Assembly (NCBI RefSeq): GCF_954871325.1
Contig: NC_088777.1
Span: 38,169,366-38,233,365, forward strand
DNA: 64,000 nucleotides
Origin: Gordionus sp. m RMFG-2023
Lineage: Eukaryota > Nematomorpha > Gordioida > Chordodea > Parachordodidae
Direction of reading: 5' to 3'
This document shows positions 36,801 through 43,017 of this stretch, piece after piece (within the stretch, counting starts at the first letter, position 1; every line of letters starts with the position of its first letter). The translations under genes were made by a program, and so were the position numbers. A model generated the notes under the pieces. It saw only the letters and a program-made list of their open reading frames with translations, made no database searches and was not told the DNA's origin.

Positions 36801-39800
36801 ATTATTATTAATGTATTTTTGTTAATCATGGCAATCCTTTACACTATTTATATAATGTGAGGCTGTAAAATCTTTTATACAATAAAATTTGTTTTTATAA
36901 ATAAACGTATGAGACAAAATTTTAAAAAGTGAACATTATCAAAGCTCATTTCTCTACGTATAAAAGAGTCTTAAAAAGGCAAACATGCACTTTTTCCTCA
37001 TTTCACTTAATTTAATATAGACACACCTTATCCCCTATGCTATGATATCTTTTTCAATAAAATCCAACTTAGTTTAAGCAAAATTAGCTTAGTCTAGTCT
37101 CAAAGAGTGTTGTTACCATTTTTATTATTAAGAAAGTAGAAAATAGGGTTTGACGAATTGAATTATCTTTAAAGAACTACAGACCCGGATTAAATACTGG
37201 CAGCATTGGTGTAAAGATAGGGGGTGGTGGTCAGAAAACTAATCCCCCAGGGTCAAAAAACGCAGATGCGAGATAAAATATTTTCCAAATATATTACTAT
37301 TCCTTATATATTACAATTTACATTTATTTATCATTCACAGCCGAAATAATAGGCTACTAATCTTTTCTATGAATTATTGATTTAAAATTTTGGCATATTT
37401 ATCTACCATTTTAAAATTTAGGAAATCATTTGACACTTTTTCACTGTAAAACTTAAGTATAAAATTTTAAAAAATGACATCGATTTGATTGAGACAATGA
37501 GAATAGCTGAAAGCATTACATTGAACTTAAGAAAAGGGCAAATGTAGATGATGAATTTCATAAATTATATCTCATTGTCTGAATTTTGTCTACCTCGACT
37601 CGCAGCAAGGCAAACCCATCTTTCTAATATTAATATAGGGTCAGTCGATGAATATTATATGTGAAGCGAATATAATATTGATATTATAAATAAAATTTTA
37701 TATATTCACTTCCTATATTTTTATTCACTATATCGACATTATGATAGATATTTGATCAATATAAAAATATTTCACAATCGATTTTTTAACCAGATGGTTT
37801 ATACCTCAAAATCTAGAAATATAGAAAACGTTTTCAACCAAAAAAATATAGAAAAAGCCAAAATCACGAAAATGAAAAATATTGTTGACAAAACTTCCAG
37901 TTTCTGGGCAAAGATTGTAATTATATAATTGGGCATCTTTAATTTATAAATAAATATATATTTGAATTTTTATCAACAATATTTTTTTTTTATAATTTCG
38001 TGACATTGGTCTAATTTTTCTATAACTTTTCATTTTCTTTATCAACACGAAAATATACTTGTTATTAACCTAAAAATTTATTTTATTTAGTTTAGATTTG
38101 ATAATAAGATCAAATTTAATTTTAGTTATTTGACTGGTGAAATTAAATTTCGGAAAATGTTATCGTAATCCACTTTTGGAAAGGCAAATTTTTATTAATA
38201 TTAAAAGATTACTATTTATATAGTAATTTATATTTTAAAGTATTTGTAGCTTTTGATTAAATTTTATAAAAATCAGTTGTTTTGGGGGGGGGGGGGTCTT
38301 TATTCTCCCAGATATTCAAAAAGGGTTTAAAATTTAAAAAGGAGCATAACCTTGATAAGTGTTATATCTCCAAATCTTGCACCTTGAGAATAATCGATGT
38401 TTATAAAATTTAAAATATACTTTTAATGTTTGATTTTATTAAGAAATAAATTTTTCCATATTGAGATTGAGATGTGAAATCTCATTATAATTTTAAAATT
38501 TATTTTTCACGACATTAATATTGACACAATTTTAGGGGAATAAAGGAGTATAGAAAAGATTTAATTATAAATATTATTATATTAAAAATAATTTTAATAA
38601 GAATGAGAGATTGCAAAATCGCTCCATTTGAGCCGATTCTTAAAAATGGCTAACTCAGTATTTTAATCCAGAAAAATATTACGCAACCCGATTTTGCTCA
38701 TAGGTGGCAGTTTGTATATCTATTACCGAAATCTCGTGCTAGGCAATATTTTTCTGGGTGAAATATTGAGTTAACCGCTTTTAAAAATCAGCTCAAATCG
38801 TGATGCATAACTACCCATTAATACAATTTAATTGATTATTCTTATTAAGAGATGTGTCCCCTTATTCTTAGTTCTCAAATAAGATATATTTTCGAGGCAT
38901 ACAATGAGAATTTAGCATTTGAAAAGAAATTATTTACAACCTCGATCATAACTGTTGTAATAATCATTTTATTCAACATTTTTTATTCTACAGTGTTTCA
39001 TATTTCACGTGGAGAATCATCCTGAACAAAGATGGTTCCAACAATGCGTCACATTCAATAGTTACCCATCGACCAACCATGAATTGGCTTACAACTTGTT
39101 TTCCGCCAGCATAATGTATATAATTCCACTATTCATAGTTATAACGTGTTACACAATCATTGTATGGAAGGTAAAAAGAAGAGGGTCGTCCGTTTTCCTC
39201 AAAAATATAAATCGCAATTACAATCCTGCCAATGGTAAATAGTAAATTTCATGTGAATAACATATTTTATTTAGAAATGTTACTTTCTCATACTCTGCCT
39301 GTGGTTGGGCATTAAAGTAAAAAATGGAATTTAGCATCAATTTTATTTCAATTATTTTCTTTAAGGTGATTTTTTGAACGATAATAAATTTGCTCGGATA
39401 TTATATATTTTAAATTTTAAACGATTTTAAGAAATATTAACTTAGTATAATCAAGGAAATACCAACGGTTTAATACGCCTGAGAATTAGGTTATCCACTT
39501 TTTGTCAAAAATGACTTTTACGAAAATAACTTTATCAATCTATTTACATAAAAAAAAATCAAAATATTTGTAAAATAAGTTAAATCATGACCAATTTAAA
39601 GTTATACCATCTTAAATTTTTAAAATTGCTCTCCTATAAAATTACAAAAAGTTAGTGCTGTAAACATTTTTAAAAAAATCGAACGCGTTCAACGTTCATT
39701 GACAAAAATCGAACGCGTTCACGTTTACGTTCAAATTCAAAAAAAGGAACGCGTTCAGCGTTCAAAATTTTATGATAAATTTTTTTTTAAATTTAATTTA

Positions 39801-41849
39801 ATATAAATAAATGCCTTATATTTTTCAACACAATATATTAGCCATGATAAAAAAATATTAGTTTTATTTTGATAATATAATTATAAATACAATATAATAG
39901 AGCGATAAAAAAATAAATTTATAAAATTTTTCTTAAATACTTATATTAAAATGCCTTATTATAATTAACTATATATATATATATTATGTAATTATTTTTA
40001 CTTAGAACAATTAAAATAAATTATTAACTGGCTATATAGTTATACTATTATATAATATAAAATAATTAATGTTACAATCAGATGTCTTTTTAAATTGGAG
40101 CTTGAAGATGTTGACACTGATATAATACTTTTTGGACACATTTTACATTTGGTAACTATTGAATTACCTTTTGATTTTAAAACAGTGAAATATTTTTGAT
40201 ATTTGGGCCATGGTAATTCTAATTCATCTAATATTGAATTTTGATTTTCAGAATCTGATGATGAAATATTTATATCCATGCAAATGCTAATCTATTAAAT
40301 TAAAATATAAAATATTCAAATTAATAAACTTTAATCTTATCTTCTCTAGCAGTAGCACGTTATGGTACGTTAATTGCAATATGAAAGAGGAAAAAGTAAA
40401 AACAGCTGATTAAAAAATATAAGACTTTTTTGTTAAAAAATTGGATTAAATATTAATTTTTCAAATAAATAAAAATAAAAAGTGTTTTTAAAATTGAACG
40501 AAGGTAAAATTGAACGCGTTCATCAAAGAAAAGGAACGCGTTCACGTTCAAAGTTCGTCAAAAAAAAAGGAACGCCGTTTATCACCTTTTTTCAAAAAAA
40601 CGAACTTCGTTCACGAACTCGTTCATGTTTACAACACTACAAAAAGTGAAGATAGAATCTCCTAATTTCAGGCAACGATATAGTAAATGTAAAAGAAATT
40701 TAAATATATAATTATATTTATAATGCCAAAAAATTTTCCTTAAATGTAGAAAAAATTTCATTATCCAAACTTTAAGATTACTAGCATTTTTGATAGTCTA
40801 AATTACGTTTCAATCTCACAACACAATTTAAATTTTTCCATTTTACGATATTATCCGCAATATAAACATATTAAACTAAAAAAATTTAAATATATAAGAT
40901 AAAAAAATCAAAGCCACTCACGATCTTCAATCCTTCCAAAAACAAATAATACAAACTGCCGAGAATGATATATTACCACACCAACAGAATAAAAAATATA
41001 AAAGCATATCTTTTAAGGATCCCAAGTACATAGAACGCACCCATTATTCTCAGTACTTAACGCCGCATTACAACAAAAAACCGTCCAAAAAATTGAATGA
41101 GAACTCCTACGCGTTTAATGTTTATGGAGGCAAAGGAAATATGAGTAATTTAAACAGTTATTCCAATAAGGTTTACTTAAAAAAAAGTTCGTTCAAACCG
41201 ATTATATTTGAACATCAAGCTTTGACAAACAGCCAGGAACCGAAAATAAAATATCGCCCAAAGTACTCTTGGGGTGGAAAAAGTTACCATAAAGGTTTTA
41301 ATACTAGCAATAAATTCCTCGAATCCTTCAAGACCTCGACATTCAAGTTAAAGCGACTCAACGTAAAACTCAATACTAGTCTTAAAACGCTGAAAATGAC
41401 GTCTATAATCATAGCCATTTTCTTATTCTGCTGGACTCCTTATTATGTGATGAGTTTTTGGTACTATTTTTCAAAAGAAACGGCTCAAACGGTTAAATAA
41501 TCCGGCTTAGCATATATTTTTTTTATTACATTACTTATTTTTAAGTTAAATAATTCTTTAAAAAATCTTAACCGATACGATCGAATTTTTAGTGAATAAT
41601 ATCATCTAATTTTAGAATAATTACTATATAATAAATTTGTATATTATAAAATTAAGTTATTTTAATTTCTATTTGGAAAAATAATTTTAAAATATATTTT
41701 AGGTGAACCCTATCATTCAAAGGATACTATTCATTTTTGCTGTTTTTAATTCTTGCTTCAATCCTCTAGTTTACGGGGCCTTTAACGTGCCATTTTCAGC
41801 CATATTCTCCAAATTTGCGATAAAAAGATATTTTGAGAGAAAAGGTTGA
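14569..41849 (+). CDS. AKH/corazonin/GnRH-type neuropeptide receptor (class A GPCR), four exons
   Basis: The coding exons are 14569-15801, 38994-39234, about 40914-41491 and 41703-41849, giving about 732 residues; junction phases (0, 1, 0) all fit. The product is a seven-helix plasma-membrane receptor that should bind a peptide and signal through a G protein. Visible landmarks: extracellular N-terminus with N-glycosylation sequons at N64, N82, N89 and N116; TM1 with [11 protein letters not shown]2 HLCLADLLV with D325; VPLEIGW; Cys352 at the top of TM3; [10 protein letters not shown] and DRC in place of [11 protein letters not shown] and QCVTF in ECL2; TM6 [16 protein letters not shown]7 [27 protein letters not shown] and CWTPYYVM are characteristic of AKH, corazonin and GnRH receptors; I cannot choose among them. 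Oddities are a roughly 140-residue ICL1, a very long ICL3, a short C-tail and a 23-kb transposon-filled first intron. Confidence 0.93.
15985..16233. mobile_element. MITE with about 28-bp terminal inverted repeats
   Basis: The left arm starts GTCGGCCTAGAATTGGAATG and continues through CTTCACTCG. The right arm, reverse-complemented, starts GTCCTCGGTCTAGAATTGG and continues through AGTGCTCCACTCG. The 249-bp element lies 180 bp inside receptor intron 1. The flanks are A/T-only, so a target duplication cannot be assigned. No coding. Confidence 0.75.
16234..16457. other. A+T-rich intronic sequence
   Basis: Nothing supportable was seen. Confidence 0.5.
16467..17984 (-). mobile_element. Mutator-like (MULE) element with tandem-repeat TIRs
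   Basis: Flanked by cgcccatag at 16458-16466 and again at 17985-17993, a perfect 9-bp target duplication characteristic of Mutator-like elements. Each end is an array of about nine 14-16-bp units of the form CCCCCGGAAAATAAA (left about 16467-16610, right about 17835-17984, inverted). The 1518-bp element carries the 3' half of a transposase gene on the - strand. Its outermost left bases appear shorter than the right end, which adds GTAATA before the shared sequence. Confidence 0.9.
16917..17629 (-). pseudogene. MULE transposase, C-terminal fragment
   Basis: The 17629-17102 frame reads [18 protein letters not shown], later [43 protein letters not shown] and [10 protein letters not shown]. This is the conserved tail of animal MULE transposases (the CFFHL..S.W.K, Y..D, EGWN..F, HPS.W.FI pattern). 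A following frame (17105-16908) continues with the basic C-terminal region ([20 protein letters not shown]). The N-terminal zinc finger and the first catalytic acidic residues are absent, so the gene is truncated. The short open frame on the left TIR, which translates as FPGVFFPG repeats, is an artefact of the tandem array. Confidence 0.88.
17994..18827. other. A+T-rich intronic sequence
   Basis: No gene, TIR or motif was recognised. Confidence 0.5.
18828..19180. mobile_element. GGCCCGG-rich MITE
   Basis: The left end, agatttgcaaatcggcccg, and the right end, cccgatgcagatcatt, are inverted counterparts. The interior has GGGCCGGGCCGGGCCGGGCC near 18883-18903 and inverted GGCC words near 19130-19170 around an A+T centre. 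It belongs to the same family as the copies at 24520 and 27731. Confidence 0.65.
19181..19929. other. A+T-rich intronic sequence
   Basis: No coding or terminal repeat was seen. A G run lies at 19889-19900. Confidence 0.5.
19930..20240 (-). pseudogene. Coding-like tract of unknown origin
   Basis: This block is less A+T-rich than its surroundings and has long open frames. On the - strand a frame reads [19 protein letters not shown], then [20 protein letters not shown], then [14 protein letters not shown] before the left limit. Neighbouring stretches upstream on the same strand are also open but in other frames. I do not recognise the family. It may be a decayed mobile element or a stray exon. 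The + strand frame (20008-20298) is poorer in composition. Confidence 0.3.
20300..21190. other. A+T-rich intronic sequence
   Basis: Nothing supportable was seen. Confidence 0.5.
21394..23515 (+). mobile_element. hAT element, ZMYM1-like transposase family (copy B)
   Basis: Target duplication gttgggaa (21386-21393) / gttggaaa (23516-23523), one mismatch. The left end is CATCAAATACCCCC, missing about 13 bases (TGGCGTACGCGGG) that copies A and C keep; the right end is CCAGCGTACGCGCATA. A C run sits just inside the left end. This copy lacks the nested MITE of copies A and C and is the best preserved of the family, yet still broken. No sequence outside the element resembles the flanks of the other copies. 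Confidence 0.85.
21890..22997 (+). pseudogene. hAT transposase (ZMYM1/DUF4371-like), broken
   Basis: Frame 21890-22291 reads [28 protein letters not shown] and [16 protein letters not shown], the conserved start of ZMYM1-like hAT transposases (I.T..FCGRQ, GHRD, GNF..LL.F). It continues with [10 protein letters not shown]. Frames 22307-22489 and 22438-22725 carry the insertion domain ([24 protein letters not shown]). Frame 22755-22997 has the dimerisation tail: [20 protein letters not shown], then [12 protein letters not shown]. Three frame changes and internal stops break the reading, and the RNase-H-like catalytic DG/SN region is partly missing. Confidence 0.85.
23600..23736. mobile_element. 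hAT end fragment with GAACGCGTTC repeats
   Basis: Begins TAGTGCTGTAAACATTTC, identical in layout to the start of the 39653-40639 element, followed by aatcgaacgcgttca and ggaacgtgttcacg. It breaks off at about 23736 where foldback-MITE sequence begins. Only one terminus is present. Confidence 0.75.
23737..23893. mobile_element. Partial foldback hAT-type MITE
   Basis: Contains tgctcatagatggcagaaag and aaaatcggagtaatcgag, matching the MITE at 27893-28048 in the second copy of the tandem duplication. Its left end is replaced by the preceding hAT fragment. Confidence 0.6.
24128..25710 (-). pseudogene. hAT transposase (Ac-like), broken
   Basis: Frame 25710-25468 reads [18 protein letters not shown] then [10 protein letters not shown], the catalytic-core segment of hAT transposases (T.DNG.NM..A followed by C..H.LN). 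Frame 24427-24128 carries the C-terminal dimerisation region: [19 protein letters not shown], then [20 protein letters not shown] and [17 protein letters not shown]. Between these the GGCCCGG MITE and several stops disrupt the gene. The conserved W of the dimerisation motif is present (FWKRE). Confidence 0.88.
24520..24874. mobile_element. GGCCCGG-rich MITE nested in the hAT at 23.9 kb
   Basis: The left edge is gttttgccggccgggccct and the right edge gggccctaactttgcagatc, inverted counterparts. It is flanked by an imperfect direct repeat of about 35 bp (24478-24513 and 24889-24924, both around agaatatacgg and tttatgagt), much longer than a hAT target duplication. Confidence 0.65.
26995..27215. 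mobile_element. Foldback hAT-type MITE (221 bp)
   Basis: Starts TATTGTTGTTAAACGG and ends CCGTTTAACAACACTA. Flanks ccgatgac at 26987-26994 and 27216-27223 are a perfect 8-bp duplication. The arms pair along nearly the full length (aaaaatcggctcaaatcgag). The empty site is visible in copy 2 of the duplication near 28675 (atcgacgacctaga). Confidence 0.9.
27485..28960 (+). repeat. Local tandem duplication, copy 2 (compact)
   Basis: Collinear with the pieces of 21200-27480 but without the large insertions. It contains a MITE start, agagatctgcaaaagtaaac (27731), and the GGCCCGG family end, gatgtagatcat (about 28280). The open frames here (28302-28532, 28858-29064) are not supported as genes. Confidence 0.7.
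27893..28048. mobile_element. Foldback hAT-type MITE, diverged
   Basis: Starts TAGTGTTTTATTAATTGG and ends GAGCCGATTAACAACACT, with the internal hallmark tttgctcatagatggcag. No clear target duplication remains. It is present in both copies of the tandem duplication, so it predates it. Confidence 0.7.
28961..29599. other. A+T-rich intronic sequence
   Basis: No gene. A half-copy of the foldback MITE lies about 29430-29520 (ttggctaaaacttgatttag, ending aaaaacgctacta). Confidence 0.5.
29626..29820 (-). mobile_element. LINE remnant, endonuclease edge
   Basis: The - strand reads [20 protein letters not shown] then [13 protein letters not shown], which fits the LINE segment [20 protein letters not shown] followed by the D.....PDG site. 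The catalytic site itself is degraded. It is short, and only this piece is visible. Confidence 0.55.
29830..30411. other. A+T-rich intronic sequence
   Basis: No gene. A trace of the GGCCCGG MITE family lies near 30235-30300 (tttcagcccgatcttgctcg). Confidence 0.45.
30412..31903 (+). mobile_element. hAT element with BED finger and GAACGCGTTC subterminal repeats
   Basis: Starts TAGTATTGTAAATGAACGCG and ends ATGTTTACAGCACTA. Flanks taatttaa at 30404-30411 and 31904-31911 are a perfect 8-bp duplication. GAACGCGTTC palindromes crowd both ends (near 30425-30545 and 31780-31880). The 1492-bp element is internally deleted relative to a full hAT. It is related to the deleted copy at 39653-40639 and the fragment at 23600. 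Confidence 0.92.
30741..31610 (+). pseudogene. hAT transposase with BED zinc finger, broken
   Basis: Frame 30741-30941 has [12 protein letters not shown] then [15 protein letters not shown] and SSYLK, a BED-type finger start (W..F......CK.C...SS..L..H). Coding traces around 31160-31600 include a segment ending SSAPVERVF and SIAMPY, the hAT dimerisation motif, followed by a frame change and [16 protein letters not shown] residues. Stops lie in between and most of the RNase-H-like core is missing. Confidence 0.82.
31912..32650. other. A+T-rich intronic sequence
   Basis: No gene. A short G+C word block near 32030-32050 (gggccacgagcccggtc) is a GGCCCGG MITE trace. Confidence 0.5.
32655..35313 (+). 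mobile_element. LINE with YLDDG reverse transcriptase and restriction-like endonuclease
   Basis: A non-LTR retrotransposon in the sense of the host receptor gene. From 5' to 3' it has an N-terminal region (32655-33049), the RT fingers ([30 protein letters not shown] at 33258-33548), RT motif A ([11 protein letters not shown]), motif B ([11 protein letters not shown]) and, after a frame change, motif [12 protein letters not shown] thumb, a Cys/His knuckle and a PD-(D/E)xK-type nuclease follow. Composition (C/T-rich, many long-lived codons) differs strongly from the surrounding A+T. Some frame changes and stops interrupt the 5' half; the 3' 526 codons are fully open. The 5' end looks truncated, as there is no DNA-binding finger. 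Confidence 0.9.
33733..35313 (+). CDS. LINE polyprotein, RT motif C to C-terminus (open 526-codon frame)
   Basis: The reverse transcriptase active site [10 protein letters not shown] is at residues about 50-59; the conserved LGSPI turn is near residue 117. The C-terminal part has HEWLDAIPS, a knuckle CAACHKQV...HCFSC near 352-370, then [32 protein letters not shown] and KRLVWDVSC near 425. The order C-C-H-C, then PDG, then a W-D strand is that of restriction-like endonucleases in R2-like LINEs. It would nick target DNA and prime reverse transcription from its own RNA. The usual (Y/F)ADD is YLDD here. The frame enters from the RT of the preceding frame by a frameshift near 33800, so this copy may be dead unless that shift is programmed. 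Confidence 0.88.
   Translation: MDSLRYSNSGNFSYPPKRGFSKVIGPLLFTIGIHDFIKNLKSDFKLDINLWYLDDGSFGGSLSNVMSAIEYVEMEASKIGLSLNRKKCEISSLNNKDFIPPLDFTIIPHEELCLLGSPICFSTSFCQKTFDELIQSLSNSLKNLPHLSKHQFFFLTKKCLFLPKFLHLFKSSPVFQYNTLLKVFELKFKHFIESLLGLNFSDFNWSLASMLVYRGGLGFSPPFLMAIACFLSSRISFTDSISSLIELDDPLLSSAKQEWLTLITQGSEQPISCHLKSFLVPMLQCSFEKLCMYPDLTNLQLLRNAKKNSNGHEWLDAIPSGKKETLLTDDKFQTAIGHRLGCLIPSVDTCAACHKQVDPFSRHCFSCLKVSGRFLKHDNLNRLIGKALISAGFPNSLEPLGFLNADGKCPDGMSLTFWHGGKRLVWDVSCVTFLPANGNTDPLELQETNKFNKYRSLPNSFIFIPLIFSVLGNPGPQSLKFLNQLGRRISLRTGVKNEPLSLEQKVQFEILKRNYKCFFETLPFPS
35314..35530 (+). other. LINE 3' tail and A+T-rich spacer
   Basis: A+T-rich, with aataataataa-like runs after the TAG at 35311-35313. It separates the LINE from an inverted copy of its own 3' end. 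Confidence 0.5.
35531..35645 (-). mobile_element. Inverted duplicate of the LINE 3' end
   Basis: Reverse-complemented it begins ggacaggggtcaaaaacgag and ends near cctcctag, matching 35209-35313 at roughly 85-90% by eye, including the stop codon. The two 3' ends face each other across about 220 bp. Confidence 0.85.
35646..37189. other. A+T-rich intronic sequence
   Basis: There is a C run at 35809-35820. A 66-codon frame at 36193-36393 ([20 protein letters not shown]...) has a rather protein-like composition but no family resemblance, no splice context I trust and no homologue in the window. It is not called as a gene. Confidence 0.45.
37195..37665 (+). mobile_element. Internally deleted hAT, ZMYM1-like family (copy D)
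   Basis: The left part (37245-37445: cgcagatgcgagat, then tttggcatatttatctacca) matches the start of copies A-C. The right part (37470-37660) matches their middle: gattgagacaatgagaatagctgaaag, then cctcgactcgcagcaagg, then tagggtcagt. Most of the transposase and the right terminus are missing. Confidence 0.7.
37666..38606. other. A+T-rich intronic sequence
   Basis: No gene. A G run lies at 38284-38296. Confidence 0.5.
38607..38813. mobile_element. Foldback hAT-type MITE, diverged
   Basis: The two halves pair: gagccgattcttaaaaatgg and the inverse of cttttaaaaatcagctcaaa. The centre has gattttgctcataggtggca. No target duplication could be assigned. It lies 180 bp before receptor exon 2. Confidence 0.7.
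38994..39234 (+). CDS. Receptor exon 2: ECL2, TM5, start of ICL3
   Basis: Acceptor ttctacag and donor aatg|gtaaat, phase 0 in and phase 1 out. Encodes [20 protein letters not shown] through TM5 ([20 protein letters not shown]) to VWKVKRRG. The Cys of QCVTF should pair with Cys352 of TM3. Confidence 0.92.
39653..40639 (-). mobile_element. Internally deleted hAT with BED finger (987 bp)
   Basis: Starts TAGTGCTGTAAACATTT and ends CATGTTTACAACACTA. Flanks caaaaagt at 39645-39652 and 40640-40647 are a perfect 8-bp duplication. Both ends have GAACGCGTTC palindromes. The only coding remnant is the BED-finger frame at 40279-40040. Confidence 0.93.
40040..40279 (-). pseudogene. hAT BED-finger N-terminal fragment
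   Basis: Reads [20 protein letters not shown], then [20 protein letters not shown] and NLKRHL, a BED-type zinc finger (CxxC and a later H). It is a clear relative of the frame at 30741-30941. The catalytic part is deleted. Confidence 0.85.
40914..41491 (+). CDS. Receptor exon 3: ICL3 and TM6
   Basis: The frame is open from 40898 and must take a phase-1 entry; the AG at 40912-40913 gives it ([10 protein letters not shown]). It encodes a long, basic, asparagine- and serine-rich ICL3 (about 150 residues), then [20 protein letters not shown] and [14 protein letters not shown]. The donor is acg|gttaaa, phase 0. The start is the weakest junction of the model. Confidence 0.85.
41703..41849 (+). CDS. 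Receptor exon 4: TM7 and short tail
   Basis: Acceptor atatattttag, phase 0. Reads [20 protein letters not shown] then [20 protein letters not shown] and KRYFERKG, stop TGA at 41847-41849. NPLVY is the NPxxY switch. The cytoplasmic tail is only about 20 residues, without a palmitoylation-type Cys. Confidence 0.92.
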   Translation: MNPIIQRILFIFAVFNSCFNPLVYGAFNVPFSAIFSKFAIKRYFERKG

Positions 41850-42056
41850 GCAATGCTTCGAACATTCGCTTTGTGAATTTAATTAGCGTGTAGAAGGTTT
41901 GAAAACATTTTCCTTCCTACTTTCTCCCATTCATTTATAAATTTAATACCTCTCCATTTTCTCTATTCGAAAATATACTAGTTATTAATTCTTCATTTAT
42001 TTTTAAGCATAGAATATTACTCCCTAAAAATAATTACTCTATTAAAATTATATCAA
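41850..42056. other. Receptor 3' flank
   Basis: No AATAAA signal was seen in the first 200 bp. The sequence is A+T-rich. Confidence 0.4.
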
Positions 42057-42401
42057 AGAGAGATCTACAGAAGTCAATTTTTTAGACCCAGTCTAGATTA
42101 AAAAAATTTTCCCCATTTTCAAAAAAAAAAATTGGCCCGGTACTGGTTTATTATTTTTATGCCCGGCCCCGGTTTTATAAATTTTGATCATTTATGATCC
42201 AGATTTTTTTTTATTTCGTCATTTTAAATAATTTTGGCTGTATTTTATAAATGGTTTTGGATTATATTAAGAAAAAATTGACTGTTAAATTATCTATCAT
42301 AAGATTTTCTAAGTCTTGATATGGGTGGTCCGGCACAGGTTTGTATTTATTTTTAGCTCGGCCCGGAAGCCCATTTGGAGGGAGCAGTGCCTGATCTATT
42401 A
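42057..42401. mobile_element. GGCCCGG-type MITE, diverged
   Basis: Starts agagagatctacagaagt and ends agcagtgcctgatctatt, an inverted pair of the agagatctgcag type. Internal words: attggcccggt, gcccggcccc, cggcccggaag. Confidence 0.55.
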
Positions 42402-42786
42402 ATATTAATAAAATTCCCTCTTTTTGCAATAACTTTTCTTTAATGTAACAAATGTTATATAATTTATTAGAAAAATTTAACCAATTTTGAAAATTATATG
42501 TAATCATTTGTTATGAGATCATTACTATAATAGCTAAAACATAATTGTAGCATTTGAGTGTTTTAATGTCAGATTTGACCAAATTTTGAAAATTAACATT
42601 GAAAGGCTTTCGAATTAAGACCTAGCCTATATAAATACAATTAATTATATCTATGTTCAATTCTACACATCAAATATCAATGTTTAGACATATACATACA
42701 TAAGTTATATGTTTATATTAAAAACCGATTACACATATATTAGTACATAAAATAAGTCGACAAAAATAGATATCACATTATATATA

Positions 42787-42873
42787 CAGGGGCGCAAGGA
42801 AGGTAAATTTAATTCCCCCTCTAGAAATAAATTTTTAGTCTTTTTTGACACAATGGATTAGCAGGCGCCCCTG
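42787..42873. mobile_element. Very short MITE (87 bp)
   Basis: Begins CAGGGGCGCAAGG and ends GCAGGCGCCCCTG, an 8-9-bp inverted terminus. No duplication of the A/T flanks can be assigned. It lies 38 bp beyond the LST8 stop codon and may be in that gene's 3' UTR. Confidence 0.5.
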
Positions 42874-42910
42874 TATTTTTTTAAATTTATTGCATATCAA
42901 AATATTTCTT

Positions 42911-43017
42911 TTAATCCTTCATAGCTAAACATATGATCGCTTTTTGATGACCGGAAAATTCCCGCTTCAAATTTCCTGTCTTTATTTCCCACAAACGAGC
43001 TTTACAATCTGAAGACG
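42911..43017 (-). CDS. LST8: LST8 exon 10 (last)
   Basis: Encodes (A)[20 protein letters not shown] then [14 protein letters not shown], stop TAA at 42913-42911. The acceptor is aaaatgtag. It closes the seventh blade. Confidence 0.95.

Larger units (their letters stand above)
15802..38993 (+). other. Receptor intron 1 (23.2 kb)
   Basis: Begins gttttata and ends tttattctacag. It holds a MITE, a Mutator-like element, several hATs, a local tandem duplication and LINEs, listed separately. No other host exon was recognised inside it. Confidence 0.85.
39235..40913 (+). other. Receptor intron 2 (about 1.7 kb)
   Basis: Contains the deleted hAT at 39653-40639. The end (ctaaaaaaatttaaatat... aaatcaaag) is poor in pyrimidines, so the exact acceptor is uncertain, although the phase fits 40914. 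Confidence 0.6.
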